A stretch of DNA of 64,000 bases, taken from assembly GCA_964609655.1 (NCBI GenBank), contig CAZSUA010000003.1, positions 6,103-70,102 on the forward strand. Reading direction: 5' to 3'. Under the pieces are notes generated by a model that was not told where the DNA came from, ran no database searches, and saw nothing but the letters and a program-made list of their open reading frames with translations. Positions 1 through 9,290 of this stretch are shown here, piece after piece (position 1 is the first letter of the stretch; each line of letters opens with the position of its first letter). A program made the position numbers and the translations under genes. This DNA comes from JBBRRP01 sp964609655 (GTDB taxonomy: Bacteria; Myxococcota_A; Polyangia; Polyangiales; Polyangiaceae).

Positions 1-1099
1 ATGTCCCACCACCATCAAACACGACACCTGCCACGAATGCCTCGGATTGCTGCCGCAGCAAAGGCCCAAAATCCGCGGTGAAAGCAGAATAAACCGTGGG
101 GCTCTTGGCCATGTGATCCATGGCTCCGAACTCGAACCACTGCGAGTGAAAGTTCACCACCGCACCTCGCGCTCGCGGATCCAACAGCAAGCGTCGGGCT
201 TGTGCAGACACTTCCGCTGGAGTGCTCAGCTGATTGTTCTTCGCTGCGTCGAGGAGCGCCGCATCGGGCATGCTCTGCCAGAGGAAGTACGATAGGCGTG
301 ACGCTAACTCGTAACCGCCAGTTTGCACCACACCCGGCGCCGCAGCCACCACGGGACCACTTGTGTCAGCAACTTCCATTCGATACAGAAATTGCGCCGT
401 CTGCAGCATGGCTTGCACCAGCATCTCTGCGGCTTGTTGGAAGCCAAACTCCGTCTTCGAAAATTGATAGAAAGCTAAGAGACGCGCTTTTTCATTGACG
501 CTGAGTGGACAACGATAGCTGCGACCACCGAAACCGTCGATGAAGCTGGTAGCGCACGCGTCTTCTCCTGTAGCGACGGGATCACAGCCCAAAAGTGTTG
601 AAAGATTCGCGCCAGCCACCGCCGACGATTGGCGTGCTGCCGTGGCGTATTGTTCGGCCAAAATCTGATTCACCGTTCTTACGGTGGCGCCGTTGTCAAA
701 GCCCAGCGACCGTTCTTCGGCTACAAATGCCCGGCCGGGTCTCGTGGTGGTGTTCAAGAGATCGCGAACGGTATTGTCGTATTCCGTGTGCGTGAGGCGG
801 CGCATGGGGGAAGGTCCGGGATTTGGAGCCGCACTTGCGCAGACACTTGCCAGCGGAGGCACGGCAAGAGGGCCCGTGGTGGTGGGCATCGCCGCCGGCA
901 TTCCTCCAGTCTGTCCCCCCGTTCCCGCATTCGGAGTAACCAGGGGACCGTCAGGATTCGTCGCACTCGGAGGAGTGCCGCCTGGGCCATGCGGGTTAGT
1001 AGAGGTCACGGTGCCTTCGCAACCTGTACCCCACAGGAGCAAAGCTCCGAGCGTCAGTGGAAGGCAGGACAATGAAGGGTGTCGACTTCGCAACGGCAT
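1..1099 (-). CDS. DUF1592-family lipoprotein, 3' end outside window
   Basis: This gene starts with ATG at 1099 and runs leftward off the window, leaving 366 codons. The N-terminus is a lipoprotein-like signal with a Cys near residue 27 (LLWGTGC, a weak lipobox), followed by a Gly/Pro/Thr-rich linker. Next comes a DUF1587-type block (MRRLTHTEYDNTVRDLL, about residues 95-111), then a DUF1595-type helix (AEMLVQAMLQTAQFLYRMEV) and the start of DUF1592 (LASRLSYFLWQSMPDAALLD). This domain order is known from planctomycete and myxobacterial proteins with a C-terminal cytochrome-like CxxCH segment, which would lie beyond the edge. The gene at 10866-12593 is a full-length relative. Its function is unknown; an exported, possibly redox-related role is inference. 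Confidence 0.85.
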   Translation of the reverse strand, partial: MPLRSRHPSLSCLPLTLGALLLWGTGCEGTVTSTNPHGPGGTPPSATNPDGPLVTPNAGTGGQTGGMPAAMPTTTGPLAVPPLASVCASAAPNPGPSPMRRLTHTEYDNTVRDLLNTTTRPGRAFVAEERSLGFDNGATVRTVNQILAEQYATAARQSSAVAGANLSTLLGCDPVATGEDACATSFIDGFGGRSYRCPLSVNEKARLLAFYQFSKTEFGFQQAAEMLVQAMLQTAQFLYRMEVADTSGPVVAAAPGVVQTGGYELASRLSYFLWQSMPDAALLDAAKNNQLSTPAEVSAQARRLLLDPRARGAVVNFHSQWFEFGAMDHMAKSPTVYSAFTADFGPLLRQQSEAFVAGVVFDGGGT

Positions 1100-1197
1100 A
1101 TTTCTCTTCCTTCGCGCACTGTAGGTACAGGTACGCACGCCTGTGGAGCGCTACCTGACCCTATGAACGGCTCATCAGCTCAACCTGTCACGTAAAG

Positions 1198-1500
1198 CTA
1201 GCCGGCGCAGACGAGCAGTTCTTCCTCGTTCCCCAAAAAGATCATGCGTAATCCCACCGCCCCCGGCTCAAGTTCTGTCGAGGTTCGGAACCTGAACTCT
1301 CGATTCCGATGTCCAAAGAACCCTTCGACCGTAGCGATACTGGCAGGCAAATTCGAGATAACGGCGCCTGGCGACGGTTTGGCCGTACTGAGGTTCACCG
1401 ACTGCGAATGGTTTCCCGCGCCCTGGAAGAACACGAAATTCGCCGAACGCTCACCGGCGTCAGGCCGGCTTCCGTGACGAACATTTCCGTTGGCTCTGGG
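1198..1500 (-). pseudogene. orphan C-terminal coding fragment, unrecognised
   Basis: An open minus-strand frame ending at 1198 encodes about 100 residues with protein-like composition (segments FVFFQGAGNHSQSVNLSTA and LRMIFLGNEEELLVCAG). Upstream, the frame runs straight into the palindrome at 1501-1520 with no convincing start or ribosome site. I do not recognise the family. It may be the 3' remnant of a gene cut at the palindrome, or just a chance open frame; the codon pattern mildly favours a remnant. Confidence 0.25.
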
Positions 1501-1520
1501 ATAGTAAGCATGCTTACTAT
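1501..1520. repeat. 20-bp palindrome, copy 1 of 3
   Basis: The sequence atagtaagcatgcttactat is a perfect inverted repeat centred on GCATGC. Near-identical copies lie at 27817-27836 (one arm base changed) and 41138-41157 (outer bases G/C). It sits between an orphan coding fragment and the decayed PilB-like gene. It could be an operator for a dimeric repressor or a dispersed palindromic repeat; no regulator is encoded beside it. Confidence 0.7.
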
Positions 1521-1724
1521 CTGATCCGACCTGACGGGACGCCTCGGGATTAACAAACTCGCCCATCGGCCGTTTTGCCACAACGCATGTCTCTCGAGCG
1601 GACCTTTGGGAATTCGCCCGCAACCGTGACGGTCGCGCTCGTGGATGGGCAGAAGGGCGCTCCCCCCAAGTGCCCTTCCCGGCCGAGCGCATCGCTTACC
1701 TCGGGTTTCATCGCGATCCCGGCG

Positions 1725-2560
1725 ACCCGCATCGGCCAAATCTTGGTCGAAATGAACCTGGTGTCCGAGGTCGACCTGACGACCACGCTGGCCAAGAAGT
1801 TCCAGCTCCCGTTCGTCGATCTGGACACTTGCGTCATCAACCTTGCGGCGCTGGAGGAGCTACCTTCCTGCAAACTTCCGACTGCCGCTGGTGGCGCGCT
1901 TCAAAATTATGGCGCTTCTCGACATTGCCGAGCGGCGCAAGCCCCAGGATGGAAAGATTCGTTTTCGCGTCGGAGAAAAGCAGATCGAGCTGCGCGTCGC
2001 GACAATTCCGACCGTCAACAACAACGAAGACATCGTGCTGCGTATCCTGGCCGCCTCTAAACCGTTGCCGCTCGACAACATGGGCATGAGCGCGACGGTG
2101 CTCGAAAATCTGAAGAAAGTCGTGAGCAAACCTTACGGGCTCGTGCTGTGTGTCGGCCCGACCGGCTCCGGCAAGACCACGACCTTGCACGCCGCGCTCG
2201 GCTTTATCAACACCGTCGACATGAAGATCTGGACCGCCGAAGATCCCGTCGAAATCACGCAGCATGGCCTGCGCCAGGTGCAGATTAATCCTAAAATTGG
2301 CTTCACGTTCGCGCATGCGATGCGCGCCTTTTTGCGCGCCGACCCGGACGTGATCATGGTCGGCGAAATGCGTGACCTAGAAACGGCTGGCACGGCCGTG
2401 GAGGCGNNNNNNNNNNCCGGCCACTTGGTGCTCTCGACGCTGCACACCAACAGCGCACCCGAAACGGTCACGCGCCTGATCGACATGGGGCTCGATCCGT
2501 TCACCTTCGCCGATGCGCTGTTGGGGGTTATCGCTCAACGCCTGGCGCGCGGCTCAAACT
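1725..2560 (+). pseudogene. broken PilB/GspE-type secretion ATPase
   Basis: The remnant is of an ATPase that powers type II secretion or type IV pili. The N-terminal domain (RIGQILVEMNLVSEVDL onward) reads in one frame to about 1860. The reading frame then shifts and roughly 150 residues expected between the N-domain and FKIMALLDIAERRKPQDG are missing. The core follows with Walker A (GPTGSGKTT, about 2158-2184), the EDPVE Asp box and a Walker B region (DPDVIMVGEMRD). A run of ten N at 2407-2416 precedes GHLVLSTLHTNSAPE. After QRLAR (about 2556) the frame is lost and the C-terminus is replaced by unrelated codons. No other secretion or pilus genes are nearby. The internal deletion and two frame breaks make a functional product unlikely unless there are assembly errors around the N run. 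Confidence 0.75.
2407..2416. other. assembly gap, 10 N
   Basis: Ten unknown bases interrupt the PilB/GspE-like sequence between the MRDLETAGTAVEA and GHLVLSTLHT segments. Family members normally have two or three residues here, so the true gap is probably close to its drawn size. Confidence 0.95.
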
Positions 2561-2731
2561 CTGGAAGTGCAACGGCTGCGGGCAGGCCTCACGGATCTAA
2601 AGCAAGTGCTCGCGGTCTGCAGCCGCTAGCCGGCGTCAAACCAGGCGAACGAACACCGCTGGCCTCGGGGCCGATTTCATTTTGCACGCCAGCTTGAATG
2701 TCGGTGACAGGCGGGCAATACAAGATCGTCT

Positions 2732-4072
2732 ATGTCCGCGGCGCGCGACGAACCAAAAAGCCTCAAGGCAACGCTTCTCACGGCCTTCGACACGAGGCCG
2801 GGTAGCGAACTTTCTGTTGGAGGTGTGCCCGCATCCCAGGTTGCAGGGGCGTTCGGTACACCCGTCTATGTTTTCGACGCTGAGGTCATGCGCCGCAATT
2901 TCTCGAAAGTGCGCGCGGCCCTTGGCTCCCGAGTGGAGGTGCTCTTTGCACTCAAAGCAAATCCTAACTGCGCCGTAGCCTCCGTTCTGAGAGAGGCGGG
3001 CGCGGCATGTGAAGTTGCATCCGCGGGCGAGATTCTAGTCGCAATGAAGGCCGGCTTTAGTGGCGATCAGGTCCAGTTTGCTGGTCCAGGTAAGCATGGT
3101 CCTGACATCGAGCTGGCCCTTCGACACGGTATCTTTTCGCTCAACCTTGAGTCGATTTCCGAATATGAGGCGGTCAGGGAAGCCGCCAAGAGCTCCGGGG
3201 TGCGCCAGGGGGTGGCTGTGCGCGTGAATCCGAAGGACTCGCTTGGAGGGTCACGCATGCAGATGGGCGGCGGTTCCAAGAAATTTGGGGTCGATACGGA
3301 GCTCGTTCCCGAGCTCATCAAGCGCATCGTTGCTGATGGGGATTGCCAGTTTCGTGGCCTCCATATTTACGCCGGAACTCAGAGCTTTGATGCCAAGGCT
3401 TGGGCAGAAAATGCTCGTGGAATCGTGGCGTTTGCCAACCAAGTCGAAGCTGAGACTGGGGTTCTTGTGAACACCATCAACTTCGGCGGCGGATTCGGCG
3501 TCCCGCTCTTTGAGGGCGACGCGCCATTCGATATTGAGTCCGTAGGGCCGGCGATTCAGGGGTTGATAGCGCTCGACGCAAGGCCCGAGCGAAAGTACTT
3601 TGTTGAGCTAGGCCGATACCTTGTAGCGAACAGCGGAGTCTACCTGACCCGTGTGATCTACGCGAAGGAATCGGCGGGCAAACATCATCTTATTCTCGAC
3701 GGTGGAATGCACCACCACGCGGCGGCGGCGGGAATGGGGTCGCTCATTCGCAGACCTTTCCCCATCGTTCCCGTGGCTCGCCCCTGGGCCGAGCCGACCA
3801 CGAAATTTACGTTGGGAGGCCCCCTCTGCACCCCAGCCGACGAGTTCGCTGCGAACCTTGATCTCCCCGCTGTGCAGGTCGGAGACGTATTGGCGGTCCT
3901 CGCGTCGGGGGCGTATGGGCTCACCTTCAGCAACACTATGTTTCTGAGTCATCCAGCGCCCGGCGAGGTGCTGGCTGAAGGAGGTAAATACTGGCTCGTG
4001 CGCGAGCCCGGACGCACCGAGGATTCCCTCCGCGGACAGCGGCTGAAGGGCGAAGCGGAGCCCCGAGAATGA
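2732..4072 (+). CDS. PLP-dependent decarboxylase, exosortase-A-associated type
   Basis: This is a fold-type III pyridoxal-phosphate decarboxylase (Orn/DAP/Arg decarboxylase 2 family, 446 aa). The cofactor lysine is K75 in LFALKANPN. The glycine-rich phosphate loop is NFGGGFGVP, and the C-terminal active-site Cys is near residue 366 in GPLCTP. The motifs QMGGGSKKFGVD and LDGGMHHH resemble the subfamily found beside AMP ligases and carrier proteins in exosortase-A loci, and BtrK of butirosin biosynthesis. It is the first gene of a coupled operon: its stop overlaps the ligase start by four bases (ATGA). I infer that it decarboxylates an amino acid held on the carrier protein encoded two genes downstream. 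It could instead act on a free diamino acid, as LysA does, but the neighbours argue against that. Confidence 0.88.
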   Translation: MSAARDEPKSLKATLLTAFDTRPGSELSVGGVPASQVAGAFGTPVYVFDAEVMRRNFSKVRAALGSRVEVLFALKANPNCAVASVLREAGAACEVASAGEILVAMKAGFSGDQVQFAGPGKHGPDIELALRHGIFSLNLESISEYEAVREAAKSSGVRQGVAVRVNPKDSLGGSRMQMGGGSKKFGVDTELVPELIKRIVADGDCQFRGLHIYAGTQSFDAKAWAENARGIVAFANQVEAETGVLVNTINFGGGFGVPLFEGDAPFDIESVGPAIQGLIALDARPERKYFVELGRYLVANSGVYLTRVIYAKESAGKHHLILDGGMHHHAAAAGMGSLIRRPFPIVPVARPWAEPTTKFTLGGPLCTPADEFAANLDLPAVQVGDVLAVLASGAYGLTFSNTMFLSHPAPGEVLAEGGKYWLVREPGRTEDSLRGQRLKGEAEPRE

Positions 4073-5601
4073 TGTTCGCGCAGCTTCGAGATGTTGCACG
4101 GAGTCGCCGCGACACAGTCGCAATCTCGAATGAATCCAGCAATATAACCTACGGTGTGCTGTTTGACAGAGCGCTGGCATTTCGCGAATTCTTTGCCAAC
4201 CTAGGCCGCCCATTCGTGCTCTTGGCGCTTCCAGGCGGTCCTGAGTTCACGCTCGTCCAGCTTGCCGCGCTGGGGGCGGAGGCTATCCATGCGCCGCTTC
4301 CACACAAGAGTACGACTCGCGAAGCCTCGTCTGTGATCGATCTTGTCGCACCAGACGTGGTTGTGGTCGAGTCGCTCCAACTTCAAGCGGGTATGCTCAG
4401 TGCGCTGCGCGAACCTGCGGTAATCCTCTCGTTTGCCGCTAGCGACGAAGGCTCCAAGATGGGCGCTCACACCGTTGTAACAAGCGCTCAGGTGGAGCGA
4501 GGTCACTCCACCTGGCATACGGAGGCACGCGACCACGGCATCCCCGCAGAGGTCGCGATGGTGCAATTCACCTCTGGTTCCACAGGGTCACCCAAGGGGG
4601 TGCTTCTCACGCAAGCAGCCCTGCTTGCGAACCTTGCGGGCAACAGCGATCACCTTGCGCGTTTCGAAGGGCGGAGCGTGTTTTGCACAGTACCACAGTT
4701 CCACGCGATGGGTGGTGCGGTGGTTCTTGAGCATGTTTATGCCGGCTCACCCACACATGTTACCAATCAGTTTGTTCCAGCTGAAGACGTTCGACGGATG
4801 CAGGCGAGCGACGCGGTCGCGCTCCTAGGCAGCCCGAACTATTTTAGCCTGGCCCTTAGGCTTGGAGTTCTCGGTGCTAAGCATTTGCCAGGGCTTCGCT
4901 CTTTTACGCTGGGAACGGCGGCGGTCGATGTGGAGACCATTCGTCAACTCTTTGCGGCCTACCCGGACGCGTCGGTTCACGTGCGCTATGGCCTCAGCGA
5001 ATCCGTGGGTGCACTCACTCGTCTCGACCTCAGGGCGGGAGATGAGCCCCCTCCGCCTGGTCTCGTGGGGTCGCTGGTTGGGGACGCTACATTCGCTGAA
5101 GCTCTGCCTCGGTTAGGAGATGGCGAACCGAGGGAGGTCGTTGTGCGTAGCTCCTGCAATGCGCTTGGGCAGCTCATCTCGCGAAACATCTGGAGCCCGT
5201 TGCTATCGGGCGACAGCCGCAATGAACTTCGAACAGGTGATTGTGGCTATGTCGACGATCACGGGCGGCTTCATGTGCGGGGACGCACGACGACCTTTCT
5301 CAAGGTAAACGGGTATCGCATCAGCCCGTTTGAAATCGAAGTTGCCTTGCGCGCCTACCCTGGGGTTAACGACGTGGTGGTCGTAGGCCCTTCGGATCCA
5401 GTGATGGGCCAGAAAATTGTAGCCGCAATCGAGATGCACGTCGGGGTCGCCGCGCCAACCGAGCTGGAATACGCGCGCCACTGTCAGGCGGAGCTTGCAG
5501 CCCACAAGCGTCCGCATCGCTACGTGTGGTTTGAGCAACTTCCACGAACCCACGCGGGCAAACCCGATCGAAATCGCATCCTCAGGGAGATTGAATCATG
5601 A
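4069..5601 (+). CDS. AMP-forming acyl/amino-acid ligase (ANL superfamily)
   Basis: This 510-aa adenylate-forming enzyme shows the family motifs in order: the phosphate loop FTSGSTGSPKGV (about residue 167), YGLSESVG (about 310), the ATP-ribose motif RTGDCGYVDDHG and hinge (about 386), and the C-terminal catalytic Lys in HAGKPDR (about 499). ANL enzymes activate a carboxylate as an acyl-AMP and pass it to CoA or a carrier thiol. It overlaps the decarboxylase upstream and the ACP downstream, each by four bases, so all three are translationally coupled. It resembles the acyl-CoA ligases associated with exosortase-A loci. The likely job is loading an amino acid or small acid onto the ACP; the substrate cannot be read from the sequence. 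Confidence 0.88.
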   Translation: MMFAQLRDVARSRRDTVAISNESSNITYGVLFDRALAFREFFANLGRPFVLLALPGGPEFTLVQLAALGAEAIHAPLPHKSTTREASSVIDLVAPDVVVVESLQLQAGMLSALREPAVILSFAASDEGSKMGAHTVVTSAQVERGHSTWHTEARDHGIPAEVAMVQFTSGSTGSPKGVLLTQAALLANLAGNSDHLARFEGRSVFCTVPQFHAMGGAVVLEHVYAGSPTHVTNQFVPAEDVRRMQASDAVALLGSPNYFSLALRLGVLGAKHLPGLRSFTLGTAAVDVETIRQLFAAYPDASVHVRYGLSESVGALTRLDLRAGDEPPPPGLVGSLVGDATFAEALPRLGDGEPREVVVRSSCNALGQLISRNIWSPLLSGDSRNELRTGDCGYVDDHGRLHVRGRTTTFLKVNGYRISPFEIEVALRAYPGVNDVVVVGPSDPVMGQKIVAAIEMHVGVAAPTELEYARHCQAELAAHKRPHRYVWFEQLPRTHAGKPDRNRILREIES

Positions 5602-5861
5602 GCCAACCCACCGCCCTACAAATCGAGCCAGAAATCGCAGCGCTGGTCGGCGCTGTGATACGCGAAAGCACAGGGAGGGAGGTAACGATTAGCCTGAGTG
5701 ACCGCCTGATTGAGTCGGGCCTCCTAGACTCGCTCTCGATGGTCAATCTTGTGGTCGCGCTGCAAGCCAAGTTCGGCGTTGAAGTCGATATCATGGACGT
5801 CGACGAACAGAATTTTGCCTCATCCTTGGCCATCGCGGAGTACATCTCTGTCCGTCGCTGA
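5598..5861 (+). CDS. acyl carrier protein
   Basis: This 87-aa protein has the carrier-protein fold signature. The phosphopantetheine attachment serine is S45 in SGLLDSLSMVNLV, followed by the acidic helix FGVEVDIMDVDEQNF. It starts within the ligase stop (ATGA overlap), so it is probably made in stoichiometric balance with it. No phosphopantetheinyl transferase is nearby, so a housekeeping enzyme would have to activate it. It is the presumed carrier on which the ligase product is held for the decarboxylase and the acyltransferase-like protein. Confidence 0.9.
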   Translation: MSQPTALQIEPEIAALVGAVIRESTGREVTISLSDRLIESGLLDSLSMVNLVVALQAKFGVEVDIMDVDEQNFASSLAIAEYISVRR

Positions 5862-5912
5862 ATTCAGGCGGCTCGGAAACCACCAAATAGGACGCTCTCA
5901 CTCGAGGCACCG

Positions 5913-6998
5913 ATGGACGCCGCCAAACCTCCCCTCACGAAGCCAACCGTCATTGACTATCAGCCAGACCACCACGAGGCAGTATTTCGCCTGTATGCTG
6001 AGGTGTTTGGGCAGGAGGGTTCGGCGAACTTTAGGGCCCGTTGGCGCTGGTCCCAGGTGGAGAACCAGGCGCCCGAAGAAACTCAACGCTGGGTGCTCGT
6101 CACCAACGATCGGGTCGTTGGTTTCCTTGCCACTGTGCCGCTTCCCTATAGAGTTGGCGGTCGAGACGTGCTGGTTAAGTACTCGTGCGACTTCATGGTG
6201 CACCCTGAGTTCCGCTTCTATGGACTCGCACTCATGCGCGCCTACATGAAGACGTGTTCGCATTGTGTCTCCTTGGACGACATAGGGGCCACGATCGCGA
6301 TACTGAAAATGATGGGGGCAACTCCGATCGGAAATTCACAAGGCTACGCGCGTCCGCTTGACACGAGTGCGCTAATTCGGCGTGACCCTCGACTGAGGCA
6401 CCTGCCCGGATTCGCGCTATCCGGTGGGGATCTTGCCCTTCGCACCTACGACCGAGCACGCGCGCTCGCTTGCTTGTCGAGAATTGAGGAAGTGCCTGAC
6501 TTTGATGCGCGTTTTGACCGCTTCTTTTGGCGTTGCGAAGCTGTCACGCCGGTGACGCTCAGGCGAGGTTCCGCCTTTCTGAACTGGCGCTATGGACCCA
6601 ATTCGCCACATGCGGGTCGGCGAATTGGCGTGGTCCTTGATAGTCGCGGCGAAATCGAAGGGTACATCGTCGCTTGCGCGTCAACAGCTGCGCAGCGTTG
6701 GGGGCATGTGTTTGAACTCCACGGGCTTCCAGAGCTACCTCGGCGTCACTATGCGGCGCTCTTGTTGTTTGCCTGTCGAGTCCTTCGGAATGAAGGCTGC
6801 TCTGTTCTTAGACTCTTCCATTTCGAGACCAGAACGACGGCCCCAGTTCAGGCACTGAAGGAGGTTCACTTTATGCGACGCCAGCACCAGCACACGCTCC
6901 TCGCAAAGTTTGGTGAAGCCTCGCTCAACGCTCTCGCGTTGGACTCAAAGAATTGGAGCTACAGCTTTGGCGACGCTGAAGCCAGTTACAGTCTTTGA
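5913..6998 (+). CDS. GNAT-like N-acyltransferase, large form
   Basis: This 361-aa protein has a GNAT-type N-terminal region (about residues 11-140; VVGFLATVPLPYRV then CDFMVHPEFRFYGLALMRAY, matching the acyl-binding strand and loop). The second half contains SAFLNWRYGPNSPH, a motif seen in double-GNAT or FemAB-like proteins of polysaccharide and exosortase loci. It begins 51 bases after the ACP stop on the same strand, so it is likely the fourth gene of the operon. The parsimonious role is transferring the decarboxylated acyl group from the carrier protein to an amine or sugar. Acceptor and exact acyl group are unknown. No transmembrane helix is evident. Confidence 0.72.
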   Translation: MDAAKPPLTKPTVIDYQPDHHEAVFRLYAEVFGQEGSANFRARWRWSQVENQAPEETQRWVLVTNDRVVGFLATVPLPYRVGGRDVLVKYSCDFMVHPEFRFYGLALMRAYMKTCSHCVSLDDIGATIAILKMMGATPIGNSQGYARPLDTSALIRRDPRLRHLPGFALSGGDLALRTYDRARALACLSRIEEVPDFDARFDRFFWRCEAVTPVTLRRGSAFLNWRYGPNSPHAGRRIGVVLDSRGEIEGYIVACASTAAQRWGHVFELHGLPELPRRHYAALLLFACRVLRNEGCSVLRLFHFETRTTAPVQALKEVHFMRRQHQHTLLAKFGEASLNALALDSKNWSYSFGDAEASYSL

Positions 6999-7062
6999 CA
7001 TCGTGATCCACGCTTTGGAGGCCACCTAGGGCCTCGTACAACTGAACTGAATCGCCGCGAAC

Positions 7063-9195
7063 TTACTGGAGTCGGTGCATCCACTGTTTCGGTATTGCTT
7101 CGGTGACGTTTGAAGGGCGCGCGTGCGCATCCTGTGTGTTGGTCCCCGAACGCGACTCCGAATCGGGCGGCGAGGCAGTGTCGAGCACGGAGCGCACCAT
7201 CCGAAGGAGATCGCTCGCGGTGAAGGGCTTCTGAATGAACGCTCCGAGGCCGCTACCGGCATTGCTCCTGAAAACCGCATCATCGGTATATCCGGACATG
7301 AAGACCACCCGCACGTTCGGAAGAAGTGCGCGCACGCGTTCTGCGAGCGCTCTTCCGCCAAGCTTGGGCATCACCAGGTCGGTGAGCATCAAATCGATGC
7401 TGGGCATCAGGTGCGTATCGATCAGGGCCAAGGCCTCCTCCGGACCCTCCGCCTCGATCACTCGGTAGCCCTGCTGCCGAAGCACACGACAGGCGACGGC
7501 GCGCACGTGAGCCTCGTCCTCGACCACCAGGATTGTTTCAGAGCCGGCCGAACGCGGAGCTCGTGGTGTCTCTGACGGGGTCGGTGCGGCTAACACCTCG
7601 CTGGACGCGGGAAGCAGAACGCGAAAAGTGGTCCCCAGACCGACCTCGCTCTCGACGCTGATGAAACCCCCGCTCTGCTGAACGATGCCGAACACCGTCG
7701 GCAATCCAAGTCCGGTCCCCTCGCTCCGGGGTTTGGTGGTGAAGAACGGTTCGAAAGCTTGAGCTTGGGTGGCTTCATCCATGCCGATGCCGCTATCTCT
7801 GACAGTGAGCACAGCGTAGGAGCGCGAAGAAGTCGGCTCTCCGAATTCGTCGGAGGTATTCATCACGCTTCCCGTTGAGATCACGAGCTTGCCGCCGTTT
7901 GGCATGGCATCGCGTGCATTCACAGTCAGGTTCAAGATAATTTGCTCAAGCTGTCCACGGTCCGCTTTGATGCAGATCGGCTCCGAGCTTAGCTCGATGA
8001 TAAGCTCAATGTCCTCACCAATGATGCGATTGAGCATACGATGAGCACTCTCCACAACGGCATTGAGGTCGAAGACTTTGGGAACCAAAACCTGTTGCCG
8101 ACTGAAAGCAAGAAGCTGCCGCGTGAGATCCCTTGCGCGCTCGCCAGCTCCTCGAATCTCCGCCAGATCCGCGCGGAGCTCACTCTGGCCGTTGAGCTCG
8201 CGAGCCACGAGATCGGTATAGGTCAAGATCACAGAGAGGATGTTGTTGAAGTCGTGGGCAATGCCACCAGCCAGCCTTCCGATCGCCTCCAGCTTTTGGG
8301 CACGCTCTAGTTGGGCTTGTGTCGTGCGCAATTCATTTTGCGCGTGCTCTCGTTGCGCGATCTGCTGCTTCAACTCCCGGTTAGCTGTAACGAGCTCAAG
8401 GGTACGCTCACTCACCCTTTCCTCGAGCGCCGCGTGTGACTCCTTGAGCAGGAGATTGAGACGCTCAATTTCCTCCTTAGCCTGCTCCATCGTGCGAAAC
8501 TCGCTCTGGATCTGGTGTAGGCGACTTTCGGCCGCGCTCCGCTCACGGCCGATCGCGGCTGCGATCAGCAACATCACGCCCCCGAGCGACAGGACCAGCG
8601 TGGCGAAGATGGAGCTTTGCACAGCGCGATTCTCAAGCGCCGACGCCTCCTTGATCTCGGCGAGCGAGAAGATCATCTGGTTATCGATACGTTGGACCAT
8701 TTCGTCCATCCGATCGGTGAGCGGGCGATCGATGCCTCGAACTTGCTCGTCCACTCTGCGCTGGCTTTGAACGTCGGTCGGGTCGAGCTCAGCCAAGGCT
8801 TTCCGATACCTCTGACTGAGCACTTGGTGCTCCGCCAGCATCTGATTGACCGACTTCGCCAGTTGGGGTCGAAGCCTGCGAAGCTCTCCAAGTGCATCGC
8901 GAGTTGCTACTTCTTCCCCTCGGAACTGTTTCAAGTACTTTTCAAACAGCGTGGGTTCGTACCCGCGCAGCAGCACATTCTTCCACTCTTGCACCTGTTT
9001 CTTGAAATGAACCTGCGCCTTTCGCGACACATCGATCGACGCCCCAAACTCGTGGGCAGCCTCGAGACTGCTGATCAATCGGTTATGTGCGCGGTCCAGG
9101 AAATAGAGGCATGCGGCGACGGCAATGCCTAAGACCAACACCGAGCTGGTAACGAGTGCTTTGGTGGAGATCGTGCGAGCCAGGGACCGAAACAC
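7063..9195 (-). CDS. membrane-bound hybrid histidine kinase
   Basis: This 710-aa sensor kinase has a membrane helix at residues 13-35, an extracytoplasmic helical region and a second membrane helix near 195-217. A coiled coil follows (about 225-290), then a HisKA domain with the phospho-His near 315 in GGIAHDFNN and an ATPase domain with the glycine-rich GTGLGLP box. The C-terminus is a receiver domain with the phospho-Asp near 605 in LMLTDLVMP and the lysine in IQKPF. The HDFNN H-box is typical of kinases that often carry their own receiver. The start is GTG at 9195. No response regulator or target gene adjoins it, so it is an orphan; output must pass to an unlinked partner. Confidence 0.9.
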   Translation of the reverse strand: MFRSLARTISTKALVTSSVLVLGIAVAACLYFLDRAHNRLISSLEAAHEFGASIDVSRKAQVHFKKQVQEWKNVLLRGYEPTLFEKYLKQFRGEEVATRDALGELRRLRPQLAKSVNQMLAEHQVLSQRYRKALAELDPTDVQSQRRVDEQVRGIDRPLTDRMDEMVQRIDNQMIFSLAEIKEASALENRAVQSSIFATLVLSLGGVMLLIAAAIGRERSAAESRLHQIQSEFRTMEQAKEEIERLNLLLKESHAALEERVSERTLELVTANRELKQQIAQREHAQNELRTTQAQLERAQKLEAIGRLAGGIAHDFNNILSVILTYTDLVARELNGQSELRADLAEIRGAGERARDLTRQLLAFSRQQVLVPKVFDLNAVVESAHRMLNRIIGEDIELIIELSSEPICIKADRGQLEQIILNLTVNARDAMPNGGKLVISTGSVMNTSDEFGEPTSSRSYAVLTVRDSGIGMDEATQAQAFEPFFTTKPRSEGTGLGLPTVFGIVQQSGGFISVESEVGLGTTFRVLLPASSEVLAAPTPSETPRAPRSAGSETILVVEDEAHVRAVACRVLRQQGYRVIEAEGPEEALALIDTHLMPSIDLMLTDLVMPKLGGRALAERVRALLPNVRVVFMSGYTDDAVFRSNAGSGLGAFIQKPFTASDLLRMVRSVLDTASPPDSESRSGTNTQDAHARPSNVTEAIPKQWMHRLQ

Positions 9196-9290
9196 GGAGC
9201 ATGGAATGCTACGCTCCCTTTCTGCCAGCGTGTTGCTCTAAGTGACACGCCACGCCACTGCCACCAATACGTCGCGCAGTTGCCTTCTTA

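Noticed and set aside
2732..6998. Part of an exosortase/PEP-CTERM locus
   Set aside because: No exosortase, PEP-CTERM protein, sugar transferase or EPS gene occurs within reach; only the ligase/decarboxylase subfamily resemblance remains.
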